Shown: positions 17,065 to 25,566 of the stretch, piece after piece | Layout of the letters: each line of letters begins with the position of its first letter | How positions within the stretch are numbered: the first letter of the stretch is position 1 | NCBI RefSeq assembly: GCF_001513955.1 | Contig: NZ_KQ948147.1 | Coordinates: 817,499 to 881,498, forward strand | Origin: Streptomyces pseudovenezuelae | GTDB lineage: Bacteria; Actinomycetota; Actinomycetes; Streptomycetales; Streptomycetaceae | Direction: 5' to 3' | DNA: 64,000 nucleotides | Notes under the pieces: model-generated | Seen by the model: the letters and a program-made list of their open reading frames with translations, nothing else | What the model was told of the DNA's origin: nothing | Database searches by the model: none | Position numbers and translations under genes: made by a program

Positions 17065-17856
17065 TCAGGGAGCGAGTCGGGTAGCGAGGATCAGTTCGTG
17101 GAGGTAGCGCTTGGTGATCCTGCCGCCGTGGCCCTTCTCGATCAGGTCGCGGACGCAGGTCAGCAGGCCCGCGCGGCGGGTGCTGTCGAGAGCCCGGTGG
17201 CCCGAGTAGGTGCGCAGGACGTCGAGGTACTGGTCGGCCGTGTAGGTGATGTCCTGTTCGAAACGGGTCACCGTGACGTCACCCAGGCGCGGACAGCTCT
17301 CGAACTCCTCCGTGTCCGGGACGATCTCGGAGGACGGCCGGAGCCGCACACCGGGAGGTGTGGCCGGATCATGGCGTTCGTAGCAGTTCTGGACCCGGGT
17401 GAAGAAGCCGGTCGTGCCGCCCGCCACGTGGTGGGTGACCACGACAGCGAGGCGGCCCCCGACGCGGAGTGCGTCCGCCGCCTTCTCCACCCGGACCGCC
17501 GGGTCGATCCAGTGGAAGGCGGTGGCGCAGGCCACCAGGTCGAAAGGCTCCTGCGGCAGCGGCCAGCGCTCGAACTCCGCGTTGCGTACCTGGACCCGGG
17601 GAAAACGGGCCAGCCGCCGCCGGGCCACCGCGGCCATCGCGTCGCCCAGCTCCACCGCGGTGATGTGGCAGCCGAACCCGGCCAGAGAACGGGTGAGCTG
17701 CCCGGTCCCCGGCCCCACCTCCAGGACCCGGCTCTCCGGGGCGAGCCCCGCCACCCGGGCCAGCTCCCCGACCAGAGCGGGCGGATAGCCCGGCCGAGCC
17801 TTGTCGTACAACTCCGCGTCGTCGTTGAACGTCTCGCGCAGCACCCGGTCCCGCAC
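17065..17856 (-). CDS. Class I SAM-dependent methyltransferase
   Basis: About 263 residues with a canonical Rossmann methyltransferase core: motif I VLEVGPGTGQLTR, motif II VELGDAM, the LVACATAFHWID segment and motif IV GGRLAVVVTHH. It resembles the small-molecule 'SmtA/UbiE-like' group; substrate unknown. No ATG is in frame near the expected N-terminus. I chose the GTG at 17856 behind GAGGGGAA; a GTG at 17913 is an alternative. The gene is divergent from popR, and a PopR-like dyad lies just upstream of this start. Confidence 0.85.
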   Translation of the reverse strand: MRDRVLRETFNDDAELYDKARPGYPPALVGELARVAGLAPESRVLEVGPGTGQLTRSLAGFGCHITAVELGDAMAAVARRRLARFPRVQVRNAEFERWPLPQEPFDLVACATAFHWIDPAVRVEKAADALRVGGRLAVVVTHHVAGGTTGFFTRVQNCYERHDPATPPGVRLRPSSEIVPDTEEFESCPRLGDVTVTRFEQDITYTADQYLDVLRTYSGHRALDSTRRAGLLTCVRDLIEKGHGGRITKRYLHELILATRLAP

Positions 17857-17870
17857 CTTCCCCTCGTCGA

Positions 17871-17887
17871 TTCCACCCAGGGCAGAA
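17871..17887. promoter_or_regulatory. PopR-like dyad upstream of popR
   Basis: TTCCACC-CAG-GGCAGAA matches the published PopR target as I recall it (TTCTGCC-N3-GGCAGAA) at 12 of 14 positions with the exact 3-nt spacer. It ends 45 bp before the popR start and may allow autoregulation or control of the divergent methyltransferase gene. Confidence 0.5.
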
Positions 17888-17931
17888 TGCCGACCTCTTC
17901 CCCTGACGGCCACGGAATTTAGGCTGATCCG

Positions 17932-18369
17932 GTGAGCAACGAAGCGCCGAACCAAGCCCGCGTGATCCCGCTGCGCCCGCAGTCCGCGCGCCCGGGGTCC
18001 GTCCGCCCGCTGTCCGACCGCCCCGCCACCGCGCCGCCGGGGAATCCCGCCCCCCGGGAGACCCGGCAGACCCGGGAGCCCCTGTGGCGCGACCTCGTCG
18101 GAGACGTCCTGCGCCGCGAGCGCCTCGCCCAGGAGCGCACGCTCAAGGACGTGGCCGACGCGGCCCGGATCTCGATGCCCTACCTCTCGGAGGTGGAGCG
18201 CGGCCGCAAGGAGGCCTCCTCGGAGGTCCTCGCGGCCGCCGCCCACGCCTTGGGCCTCGGTCTCGGTGATCTGCTCTCGCTGGCCCAGGGGGAGCTCACC
18301 CGGCACTCCGCGCAAAGCCGCCGGGCGGTGCCGGGATCGCCGTACAACGGGATGTGCCTGGCGGCCTGA
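17932..18369 (+). CDS. popR: PopR-type activator of clpP3-clpP4
   Basis: A 145-residue XRE-family regulator. A disordered Pro/Arg-rich N-terminus (1-50) precedes the helix-turn-helix, RRERLAQERTLKDVADAARISMPYLSEVERGRKEASSEVLAAAAHALGL (about 61-109). It ends in ...GMCLAA; in S. lividans PopR the two C-terminal alanines are the degradation signal for ClpP1P2, so PopR accumulates only when ClpP1P2 fails and then switches on clpP3-clpP4. Convergent adjacency to a clpP pair supports the name over its paralogue ClgR. TAGGCT at 17920-17925 six nt before the GTG suggests a leaderless mRNA. Confidence 0.88.
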   Translation: MSNEAPNQARVIPLRPQSARPGSVRPLSDRPATAPPGNPAPRETRQTREPLWRDLVGDVLRRERLAQERTLKDVADAARISMPYLSEVERGRKEASSEVLAAAAHALGLGLGDLLSLAQGELTRHSAQSRRAVPGSPYNGMCLAA

Positions 18370-18387
18370 CGCGGCGGGGCCGGCGTC

Positions 18388-18990
18388 TCAGACCGTCACC
18401 AGGCGCCGGCTCACCACTTCGTCGGCGAGCCCGTAGGCCACCGCCTCCTCGGCGGTGAACACCTTGTCGCGGTCCATGTCCGCGCGCAGCGTCGCGATGT
18501 CGTGGCGGGTGTGCCGGGCCAGCACCTCCTCGACCTGGGAGCGGATGCGGACCATCTCCTTGGCCTGGAGGGCGAGATCGGAGATGGCGCCGCGGCTGCC
18601 ACCGGAGGCGGGCTGGCCGAGCAGCACGCGCGCGTGCTCCAGCACGAGCCGCCGGCCGGGATCCCCGCCGGCCAGCAGAACGGCCGCCGTGGAGGCCGCC
18701 TGACCCACACAGAGCGTGGAGATCGGCGCCTGCACGTAGGTCATCGTGTCGTAGATCGCCATCAGCGAGGTGAAGGATCCGCCCGGGGAGTTGATGTAGA
18801 TCGAGATCTCGTTCTCCGGCGCCGCCGACTCCAGATGCAGCAGCTGCGCGATCACGACGTTGGCCACCCCGTCGTCGATCTCGGTGCCGAGGAAGATGAT
18901 CCGCTCCGAGAGCAGCCGGCTGAACACGTCGGAGGACCGCTCGCCGTGCGCGGTCCGCTCGACGACGTACGGAATCGTGTAGTTCGCCAT
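18388..18990 (-). CDS. clpP4: ClpP4-type protease subunit lacking the catalytic histidine
   Basis: A 200-residue ClpP-family subunit, second gene of the clpP3-clpP4 operon. The serine is present (S100 in GQAASTAAVLL) and so is the aspartate (D175 in DRDKVF), but the histidine of the usual ARI(M/L)(I/M)HQP motif is glycine: G125 in ARVLLGQPAS. It should be unable to cleave on its own and may be a structural partner in a mixed ClpP3P4 barrel. The ATG lies 1 nt after the clpP3 stop, so translation is coupled. Confidence 0.92.
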   Translation of the reverse strand: MANYTIPYVVERTAHGERSSDVFSRLLSERIIFLGTEIDDGVANVVIAQLLHLESAAPENEISIYINSPGGSFTSLMAIYDTMTYVQAPISTLCVGQAASTAAVLLAGGDPGRRLVLEHARVLLGQPASGGSRGAISDLALQAKEMVRIRSQVEEVLARHTRHDIATLRADMDRDKVFTAEEAVAYGLADEVVSRRLVTV

Positions 18991-18991
18991 G

Positions 18992-19615
18992 TCAGAGCCC
19001 CATCCGTCGCCTGGAGGCGGCCGGGCGGACGTCCGCGAGGGACTCCACGACCCGGTCCACCATGCCGTACTCCCTGGCCTCCTCGGCCGTGAACCAGCGG
19101 TCGCGGTCGCCGTCGCGGGCGATCGTCTCCGGCGTCTGGCCCGTGTTCTCGGCGAGGAGACGCTCCATGGTCTGCTTGCTGTGATCCAGGTTCTCCGCCT
19201 GGATCAGGATGTCGGCGGTGGTACCGCCGATGCCCGCGGACCCCTGGTGCATCATGATCCGCGCGTTCGGCAGGGCGTACCGCTTGCCGGGCGTGCCGCC
19301 GCAGAGCAGGAACTGGCCCATGCTCGCGGCGAAGCCCATGGCGAGCGTCGAGACGTCGTTGGGGATCAGCCGCATCGTGTCGTAGATGGCCAGGCCCGCG
19401 TACACGGAGCCGCCCGGACTGTTGATGTACAGGCTGATGTCGGTGCGCGGGTCCTCCGCGGACAGGACCAGCAGCTGGGAGCAGACCCGGTTGGCGGAGA
19501 CCTCGTCGACCTGGGTGCCCAGCAGCACGATGCGCTGGGCGAGGAGCTGGGCGGCCAGTTGGTCGTCGAAGCGGGTGGGAGGGGTGTCGCCCTCCTCGGC
19601 CCGGATGGAAGTCAT
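18992..19615 (-). CDS. clpP3: ClpP3-type ATP-dependent Clp protease proteolytic subunit
   Basis: A 207-residue ClpP subunit with a complete triad: S98 in GFAASMGQF, H123 in ARIMMHQG and D172 in DRDRWFTAEEA. It forms the alternative ClpP3P4 peptidase that substitutes for ClpP1P2. The ATG at 19615 follows GAGGA; an in-frame GTG at 19654 would add 13 poorly conserved residues. A PopR-like dyad at 19688-19702 lies 73 bp upstream. Confidence 0.92.
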   Translation of the reverse strand: MTSIRAEEGDTPPTRFDDQLAAQLLAQRIVLLGTQVDEVSANRVCSQLLVLSAEDPRTDISLYINSPGGSVYAGLAIYDTMRLIPNDVSTLAMGFAASMGQFLLCGGTPGKRYALPNARIMMHQGSAGIGGTTADILIQAENLDHSKQTMERLLAENTGQTPETIARDGDRDRWFTAEEAREYGMVDRVVESLADVRPAASRRRMGL

Positions 19616-19687
19616 GGGCGGTCCTCGTGGTCGTAGGGATGCCGTCGGCTCCACTCTTGACCTCGGACGATGCCCCGAAGCGGTTTC

Positions 19688-19717
19688 TCTGCCGGTGGCA
19701 GATTCGCCACCGGCAGA
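19688..19717. promoter_or_regulatory. PopR-like operator inside a 12-bp inverted repeat
   Basis: TCTGCC-GGT-GGCAGA (19688-19702) matches the PopR consensus at 12 of 14 positions. It is also the left half of a perfect hairpin: the 12-bp arm 19688-19699, loop AGATTC, and complementary arm 19706-19717, which carries a third GGCAGA half-site. The element sits between the end of the epoxide hydrolase gene and clpP3, so it may act both as terminator of the former and activator site of the latter. Confidence 0.65.
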
Positions 19718-19738
19718 GCGCGGGCCCGCAGGGGTTGC

Positions 19739-20935
19739 TCAGCCCGTCTCGCGCAGCTGCCGGAAGAACGCCCGCACGTCCTCCACCAGCAGGTCCGGTT
19801 CCTCCATCGCCGCGAAATGGCCGCCCCGGTCGAACTCGGTCCACCGCACGATGTTCTCGGTGCGCTCCGCCTTGTGCCGCAGCGGGAGCTGGATCTCGGC
19901 CGGGAAGACGGCGAGCGCGGTCGGCGCGGTCGACGGTTCGGTGGGCCGGGCCGCCCTCTCGCCGGTGGCGTGCGCCCGCTCGTAGTAGATCCGGGCCGCC
20001 GAACCGGCGGTCCCGGTCAGCCAGTACAGCATCACGTTGGTCAGCAGCCGGTCCCGGTCCACGGCCTCCTCGGGCAGTTCGGCGGAGTCGGTCCATTCCT
20101 GGAACTTCTCGACGATCCAGGCGAGTTGGCCGACCGGCGAGTCGGTGAGCGCGTAGGCGAGGGTCTGCGGGCGGGTGGAGTGCAGGACGGCGTACCCGGT
20201 GCCCTCGCCCGACCAGGCGCTCCACCGGCGCCACGACTCGACAGCGCGCTCCCGCTCCTCGGGCTCCAGCGCGGCGAGCTCCTCCTCGGTCGGCTCACGG
20301 GTGGCCTGCGCGCCCGGCAGCAGGTTGAGGTGGACGCCGATGATCCGCTCCGGGTGGGCGCGGCCCAGCTCACGGGAGATCGCCGAGCCCCAGTCGCCGC
20401 CCTGCGCGCCGAACCGCTCGTAGCCGAGCCGGGTCATCAGCTCGGCCCACGCGTCGGCGATCCGGCCCGCCTCCCAGCCCGTGTCGGCGGGCGGCCCGGA
20501 CAGCCCGAAGCCGGGGATGCCCGGTACGACGACATGGAAGGCGTCGGCCGGGTCGCCGCCGTGGGCCACCGGATCGGTCAACGGGCCGACCACATCCAGG
20601 AATTCGACGATCGAGCCGGGCCAGCCGTGGGTGAGCACCAGCGCGGTGGCGTCCGGCTCGGGGGAGCGGATGTGGGCGAAGTGCACGGTCGAGCCGTCGA
20701 TGACGGTCGTGAACTGCGGCCACTCGTTCAACCGCGCCTCGGCCGCGCGCCAGTCGTAGGTGTGCCGCCAGTGGTGGGCGAGCTCGCGCAGATAGCCGGC
20801 CGGTACGCCGTACGACCAGCCCGTGGCCGAGAGGTCGTCGGGCCAGCGGGTGCGGTCGAGACGGTCGTGGAGGTCGTCGAGGTCGTGCTGCGGAATGTCG
20901 ACACGGAACGGCGTGATGGTGTCGGTTGACGTCAT
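19739..20935 (-). CDS. Epoxide hydrolase (EHN-domain alpha/beta hydrolase)
   Basis: A 398-residue microsomal-type epoxide hydrolase. The N-terminal EHN region runs about 5-110 (FRVDIPQHDLDDLHDRLDRTRWP). The oxyanion motif is HGWPGS at 103-108, the nucleophile D181 is in QGGDWGS, lid tyrosines are in IYYERA and the catalytic histidine is in RGGHFAAMEEPD near the C-terminus. Juvenile-hormone-type and aromatic epoxides are typical substrates. TAGCAT six nt before the ATG on the minus strand predicts a leaderless mRNA. Confidence 0.93.
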   Translation of the reverse strand: MTSTDTITPFRVDIPQHDLDDLHDRLDRTRWPDDLSATGWSYGVPAGYLRELAHHWRHTYDWRAAEARLNEWPQFTTVIDGSTVHFAHIRSPEPDATALVLTHGWPGSIVEFLDVVGPLTDPVAHGGDPADAFHVVVPGIPGFGLSGPPADTGWEAGRIADAWAELMTRLGYERFGAQGGDWGSAISRELGRAHPERIIGVHLNLLPGAQATREPTEEELAALEPEERERAVESWRRWSAWSGEGTGYAVLHSTRPQTLAYALTDSPVGQLAWIVEKFQEWTDSAELPEEAVDRDRLLTNVMLYWLTGTAGSAARIYYERAHATGERAARPTEPSTAPTALAVFPAEIQLPLRHKAERTENIVRWTEFDRGGHFAAMEEPDLLVEDVRAFFRQLRETG

Positions 20936-21058
20936 ACGGGGATGCTAGGTCGCACCGGTGTATGAGCCACCTGGATTAGCCGGCCGCCCGACCGATGAGT
21001 TCCGCGCCGAGGATCGGTCCACAGAGATGACCGCACCACGACCCTTCGGGAGGAACCC

Positions 21059-21541
21059 ATGGCGAGCAAGCCTTTCACCACGTGTCTCTGGTTCGACGGC
21101 CAGGCCGAGGAAGCCGCGCACTTCTACGTCTCGGTGTTCAAGGACTCCACCGTCGGGAGGGTCACCCACTATCCCGAGGGCGCGATGCAGCCCGCGGGGA
21201 CCGTCCTGACGGTCGACTTCACGGCCAACGGGCAGCACTTCGTCGCCCTCAACGGCGGACCGCAGTTCAAGTTCACCGAAGCCGTCTCCTTCCAGATCTT
21301 CTGCGCGGACCAGGAGGAGATCGACTACTACTGGACCAAGCTCACCGAGAACGGCGGCGAGCCCGGCCCCTGTGGCTGGCTCAAGGACCGTTACGGGCTG
21401 TCGTGGCAGGTCGTGCCCGAGGGGCTCGCCGACATGGTGGGCGACCCGGACCCGGAGAAGGCGGCCCGCGTCACCAAGGCGTTCATGGCGATGAGCAAGT
21501 TCGACGTCGCGGCCCTGGAGAAGGCGTACGCCGGAGAGTGA
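21059..21541 (+). CDS. VOC protein, PhnB-like
   Basis: A 160-residue PhnB/3-demethylubiquinone-methyltransferase-like VOC protein. It has MASKPFTTCLWFDGQAEEAAHFYVSVF, a mid-segment TVDFTANGQHFVALNGGPQFKF and the WLKDRYGLSWQVVP signature. Enzymatic role unknown. GGGAGGAA lies upstream of the ATG. Confidence 0.9.
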   Translation: MASKPFTTCLWFDGQAEEAAHFYVSVFKDSTVGRVTHYPEGAMQPAGTVLTVDFTANGQHFVALNGGPQFKFTEAVSFQIFCADQEEIDYYWTKLTENGGEPGPCGWLKDRYGLSWQVVPEGLADMVGDPDPEKAARVTKAFMAMSKFDVAALEKAYAGE

Positions 21542-21544
21542 GCG

Positions 21545-22453
21545 TCAGACGGCGGGCGTCCGGCCGATCACCCGAGTGATCTCGCGGGCGATCCGCAGGA
21601 TGCCCGGGGAGCGGACCGGGCAGGGCCGGGGCCTGGACGTCGTGGGCGCCAGACAGAAGTGCAGATAGTCCTTGTCGAGGTGCAGGGCGGTGCGGTCGCG
21701 GTCCGGCTGGGTGCAGTAACCGGGATGCTCGTGCTCGTACGGGGTGCACGGCAGGTACTGCACCCAGGAGTAGCGCGATCCGGCGGGCGCCACCGTCGCG
21801 CCCGCGTCGGCGACGACGTCGCCCGAGGCGGCCGCCCGCTCCTCGTACAGCTCGTTCACACGGCGGACCCGGTCGGGCGTGATCGGGTCCGGGCCCTGCG
21901 CCACCCACACGATCCGCGGCCGGTGCCCACCACCCGCCGTCGCGATCTGCTCGGTCAGCCTTCGCAGGTCCGCCCGGTACCTGCTGAAGTACTTCTGCGG
22001 CGCGGCGGCATGGCTGATCCCGTCCATGCACCAGGTGTAGCCCCACGCGTTGCCCCAGAACTGCAGCACCACGAAGTCCGGGTGCAGCGCCCGGACCAGC
22101 GCGGCCGCCTTGTCCCGGTCGGGCACCAGCGACTTCTTCCCGGTGCCCTCCAGGTAGTCGCACGGTGTGGTCCCCGAGTACGGCGCGCTCGTGTACCGCG
22201 CCCGCAGATCCCGGCGCAGTTCCTGCCCGAGGACCCGCTGCGCCTCCGTCGCGAGGGAGTCGCCCAGATACAGCACCCGCGGGGCGACCACGGACGGGGA
22301 GGCGCTCGGGGAGGACTGGGCGCGCTGGTGCGTGGTGGCCGCACGGGAGACGTCCGGGGTCGGTGGCGGCGTCTCCGGCCCGTCCGTGGGGTCGCCGCAG
22401 CCACCGAGCAGCAACACCGCGGTCACCCACCCCACGATCCACGGTGTCCGCAT
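21545..22453 (-). CDS. SGNH/GDSL-type hydrolase lipoprotein
   Basis: A 302-residue protein with a lipoprotein signal (VTAVLLLGGC, lipidated C19), a Pro/Thr/Ser linker and an SGNH-like core: block I VLYLGDSLATE, the FVVLQFWGNAWGY block with Asn and an HLDKDYLHF ending. It is probably an esterase acting on cell-surface or extracellular acyl groups. The start at 22453 follows GGGAG; an upstream extension to 22525 would destroy the signal peptide. Confidence 0.82.
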   Translation of the reverse strand: MRTPWIVGWVTAVLLLGGCGDPTDGPETPPPTPDVSRAATTHQRAQSSPSASPSVVAPRVLYLGDSLATEAQRVLGQELRRDLRARYTSAPYSGTTPCDYLEGTGKKSLVPDRDKAAALVRALHPDFVVLQFWGNAWGYTWCMDGISHAAAPQKYFSRYRADLRRLTEQIATAGGGHRPRIVWVAQGPDPITPDRVRRVNELYEERAAASGDVVADAGATVAPAGSRYSWVQYLPCTPYEHEHPGYCTQPDRDRTALHLDKDYLHFCLAPTTSRPRPCPVRSPGILRIAREITRVIGRTPAV

Positions 22454-22535
22454 GCGCGACTCCCGCCCCGGTCGCCGAAAAACGGTTCCCCAGGCAAGCA
22501 CAGCCGGGCCCAGGGGGGAAGACACGCGGCACGGT

Positions 22536-24197
22536 TCACTCGCCGTCCCGGCGCTCCAGGACCTCCATCAGTTCGGTCAGCGGCAGCGGCTTGGTGAGAT
22601 GGGCGTCGAAGCCCGCGGCCCGGGACATCGCGAGGTCGGTGCCCTGGCTGAATCCGGACACCGCGATGAGCCGGAGCCGCTCACCGCCCGGCCTCTCCCG
22701 CACCCGGCGGGCGACCGTGTGGCCGTCGATGTCCGGCAGCCCCAGGTCGCACAGCACCACGTCGAAGATGTGCGCCTCGGTCGCGGTGAGCGCGGCGGTG
22801 CCGGTGTGGACCGTCGTCACCCGGTGGCCCTGCCGCTCCAGCAGCGTGTGGTAGGTCGCCGCCAGGTCCTCGTTGTCCTCCACGATCAGCACGGCCAGCC
22901 CGCGGGGCGTGGACCGGACGGCCGTGGACCGGGACGCGGGCGGGGCCGGGGAGCCGGTCGTCGGCAGGACCACGGTGAACGTCGCTCCCTCACCGGGCCC
23001 GGCACTGTGCGCACCGACCCGGCCGTGGTGCAGTTCCGCGATCGTCCGCGCGACGGCCAGCCCCAGCCCCAGGCCCTCCGGCGTGTCGGGGCCGGCGGGC
23101 GCCGCCCGCATGAACACCCCGAACAGCTCCTCGGCCTGGCCCGGCGCGAAGCCGATGCCGTCGTCCCGGACGGTCAGCCGCGCCTCACCGTCCCCGGCCG
23201 TGAGCTCCACCTCGGTGCGCCCGCCGGGCCGGGTGTACTTGAGCGCGTTCGACAGCAGGTTCGTCAGCACCTGCGCGAGCCGCAGCCGGTCGCCGTCCAC
23301 GACGAGGGGCACGGCGGGCAGCCGTACGTCGAGCGTGCGGCCGTCGTGCGCGAACAGACCGCGGATGTCCGCGCAGGCTCCCTCGACGACCGAGCGCAGG
23401 TCGACCGGCTCGCGCACCAGCTCCAGCCGCCCGGTCACCGCGCGGGTGCCGTCCAGCAGGTCGTTGCTCATCCGGGCCAGGGTGCCGAGCTGCCGCTCCA
23501 GGACGGCGAGCGCCGGATGCCCCTCCGGCATGTCGAGGGCGAGCAGTTCGGTGGCCGCGGTCGCGGCCGCGAGGGGGTTGCGCAGCTCGTGCGAGAGCGT
23601 GGCGATGAACCGGTCCTTGGCCCGCTGCTCCTCCCGCAGCCGGCGGCCGGCCGCGTCCAGCTCGGCGTTGACCCGGCTCAACTGCTCGTTCACCTCGCGG
23701 ATCTCCCGCGCCCGCACGAACAGGTCGATCTCCATGCCCTCCGCGCGCATCTGCGCGTCGGCCACCGCCCGCTGCTGCTCCCGCCCCACCCGGCGCAGAT
23801 GCACGAACTCCGTGACGTCCTCGACCCGGTGGATGATGTGCGTCACCCGCCCCTCGCCGTCCAGCACCGGCGCGTTGACCGGACTCCACCAGCGCTCCGC
23901 GAAGACACCCGCCCGGTCCGTCGGGATGTCGTAGCGCTGCAGGGCCATGGTGTCCGTACGGCCGCTCGCCACGACCGTCTCCAGCGAGCGGCGCAGGTTG
24001 GCCACGCCGTCGGCCGAGGGGTCCTCGGGATTGTCCGGGAACACGTCGAAGACCGGCCGTCCCACGATGCCGCGCCCGGTGCGGGTGGCCGTCAGATAGG
24101 CGCGGTTGACCTCGACGATGACGAAGTCGGTGGTCAGGACGAGCAGCGGGGACAGGTTCGCGTCGAACAGGCGCCGGAAGTCCGGGGCGTCGGGCAC
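22536..24197 (-). CDS. PAS hybrid histidine kinase with C-terminal receiver
   Basis: A 553-residue soluble hybrid kinase. It comprises a PAS domain (about 5-130), a coiled coil (about 140-205), HisKA with FIATLSHELRNPLAAA, HATPase with N-box LLSNALKY, DDGIGF and GLGLGLAV, and a receiver domain (about 430-550) with phospho-acceptor in LCDLGLPDIDG and K in LTKPLP. With no membrane segment, its signal is cytosolic. The GTG at 24197 has AGGAGG upstream. It follows the OmpR-type regulator by 70 bp on the same strand, a likely cognate pair. Confidence 0.92.
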   Translation of the reverse strand: MPDAPDFRRLFDANLSPLLVLTTDFVIVEVNRAYLTATRTGRGIVGRPVFDVFPDNPEDPSADGVANLRRSLETVVASGRTDTMALQRYDIPTDRAGVFAERWWSPVNAPVLDGEGRVTHIIHRVEDVTEFVHLRRVGREQQRAVADAQMRAEGMEIDLFVRAREIREVNEQLSRVNAELDAAGRRLREEQRAKDRFIATLSHELRNPLAAATAATELLALDMPEGHPALAVLERQLGTLARMSNDLLDGTRAVTGRLELVREPVDLRSVVEGACADIRGLFAHDGRTLDVRLPAVPLVVDGDRLRLAQVLTNLLSNALKYTRPGGRTEVELTAGDGEARLTVRDDGIGFAPGQAEELFGVFMRAAPAGPDTPEGLGLGLAVARTIAELHHGRVGAHSAGPGEGATFTVVLPTTGSPAPPASRSTAVRSTPRGLAVLIVEDNEDLAATYHTLLERQGHRVTTVHTGTAALTATEAHIFDVVLCDLGLPDIDGHTVARRVRERPGGERLRLIAVSGFSQGTDLAMSRAAGFDAHLTKPLPLTELMEVLERRDGE

Positions 24198-24267
24198 GGT
24201 CGGACCTCCTGGCCGGGACGGGTCTCGGGAATCCCCCGGCGGGGGTCCCGTCGGAAAGAGCCCCGTG

Positions 24268-24942
24268 TCAGGGGTCGAGGCGGTAGCCGTAGCCGCGGAC
24301 GGTGACGATCCGCGGTGCGGGGGCGGGCAGTTCGGCGAGCTTGCCGCGCAGCCGGTACACATGCTCGACGACGGTCGCGGGCTGCTGCCAGGACGAACCC
24401 CAGATCCGCTCCAGCAACTGATCCGCCGAGAACACCCGGCCGGGCGCGGCGGCCAGCATCTCCAGCAGGGCGAACTCCTTGGGGCGCAGGGTCAGCAGGA
24501 CCCCGTCGACGGAGACCTGGCGGGCCGCCGTGTCGACGAGCAGGGAGCCGGCCTGGATCACCGTCGGCAGGTCCGGCGGCTGCGAGCGGCGCAGCACGGC
24601 ATGGATCCGGGCCACCAGCTCGCGCTGGGAGAACGGCTTGACCAGGTAGTCGTCCGCGCCGATCTCCAGTCCCGCCACCCGGTCCGCCTCCGCGCCGCGG
24701 CCGGAGACCACGATGACGGGGAGCCGGCTCGTCGACCGGAGCGCCCGCAGCAGTTCGAGCCCGCTGCCGTCCGGGAGGCCCAGGTCCAGGATCGCCAGGT
24801 CGACGCGGCTCTCGTACAGCACGGACTTTCCGGCGCGGGCGTCCATGGCCCAGGTGACGGTGAATCCGGCCCGCTCCAGATAGGAACGGCACATCAGTGC
24901 GAAGTCGGGCTCGTCCTCGATCAGGGCGAGGTGCGGGCGCAT
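24268..24942 (-). CDS. OmpR-family response regulator
   Basis: A 224-residue regulator. The receiver (about 1-120) has the acidic pair E9-D10, the acceptor in LAILDLGLPDGSG and K in YLVKPF. The winged helix occupies about 135-224 (LTLRPKEFALLEMLAAAPGRVFSADQLLERIW ending VRGYGYRLDP). First gene of the regulator-kinase operon, divergent from the STAS gene. Confidence 0.94.
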   Translation of the reverse strand: MRPHLALIEDEPDFALMCRSYLERAGFTVTWAMDARAGKSVLYESRVDLAILDLGLPDGSGLELLRALRSTSRLPVIVVSGRGAEADRVAGLEIGADDYLVKPFSQRELVARIHAVLRRSQPPDLPTVIQAGSLLVDTAARQVSVDGVLLTLRPKEFALLEMLAAAPGRVFSADQLLERIWGSSWQQPATVVEHVYRLRGKLAELPAPAPRIVTVRGYGYRLDP

Positions 24943-25181
24943 TCCGCATCACCTGGCCCGCCCGGTACCCGCTCGTTGTGTCGCTGATGAGCGGGCGTTG
25001 ATGCCCAGACCATGTGGCGAAGGTAGAACAGTAAGCACCACGGTTCAAGGGGGGAGCCGCCCGGGGGAGGTCCGGCGCGGACATGTGCGGTGCGGGGATC
25101 GTGAAACCGCCGCACGTGTCCGCGCCGGAACGAAAGGCCCCGGCGCGGAGGGAACAGGCACGACAGCGGGGACGTGACACG

Positions 25182-25565
25182 GTGCGCGACAACGACCTGC
25201 GGCCCGTCATCACCGCCTCCTGGCCGCCCCCGCCCGCGGGCCACGGCCTCAAGCGCGGCACGGACGGCCTGGTGCTCGCCGAACTGCACGGCGAGATCGA
25301 CCTCGCGACCGCCCATCAGCTGCGCAGCTGGCTCGACTCCCTCGTGGCCCTCGCCGCACCCGCGTACGTCGTGGACCTGCGCCCGGTCTCCTTCGTCGAC
25401 TCCACCGGACTGAACCTGCTGCTGCGCCTGCGCCGCCGGGTGCTGGAGGGCGGCGGAACGTTCTCCGTGCTGTGCGCCCCTGACACCCGGCGGCTGCTGT
25501 GGGCGCACGGCACGCTCGACGTGTTCGACCCGGCGACCCCGTGCGAGGAACCGGCGGGCGGCTGA
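25182..25565 (+). CDS. STAS-domain anti-sigma factor antagonist
   Basis: About 127 residues with a STAS domain: LAELHGEIDLATAHQLRSWLDSLV, then VDLRPVSFVDSTGLNLLLRLRRR, where the serine in VDSTGL is the site normally phosphorylated by RsbW-type kinases. It could antagonise an anti-sigma factor in a partner-switching cascade; the RsbW-like protein at 15372 is a candidate. Start uncertain: GTG at 25182 chosen, ATG at 25083 possible. Confidence 0.85.
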   Translation: MRDNDLRPVITASWPPPPAGHGLKRGTDGLVLAELHGEIDLATAHQLRSWLDSLVALAAPAYVVDLRPVSFVDSTGLNLLLRLRRRVLEGGGTFSVLCAPDTRRLLWAHGTLDVFDPATPCEEPAGG

Positions 25566-25566
25566 C

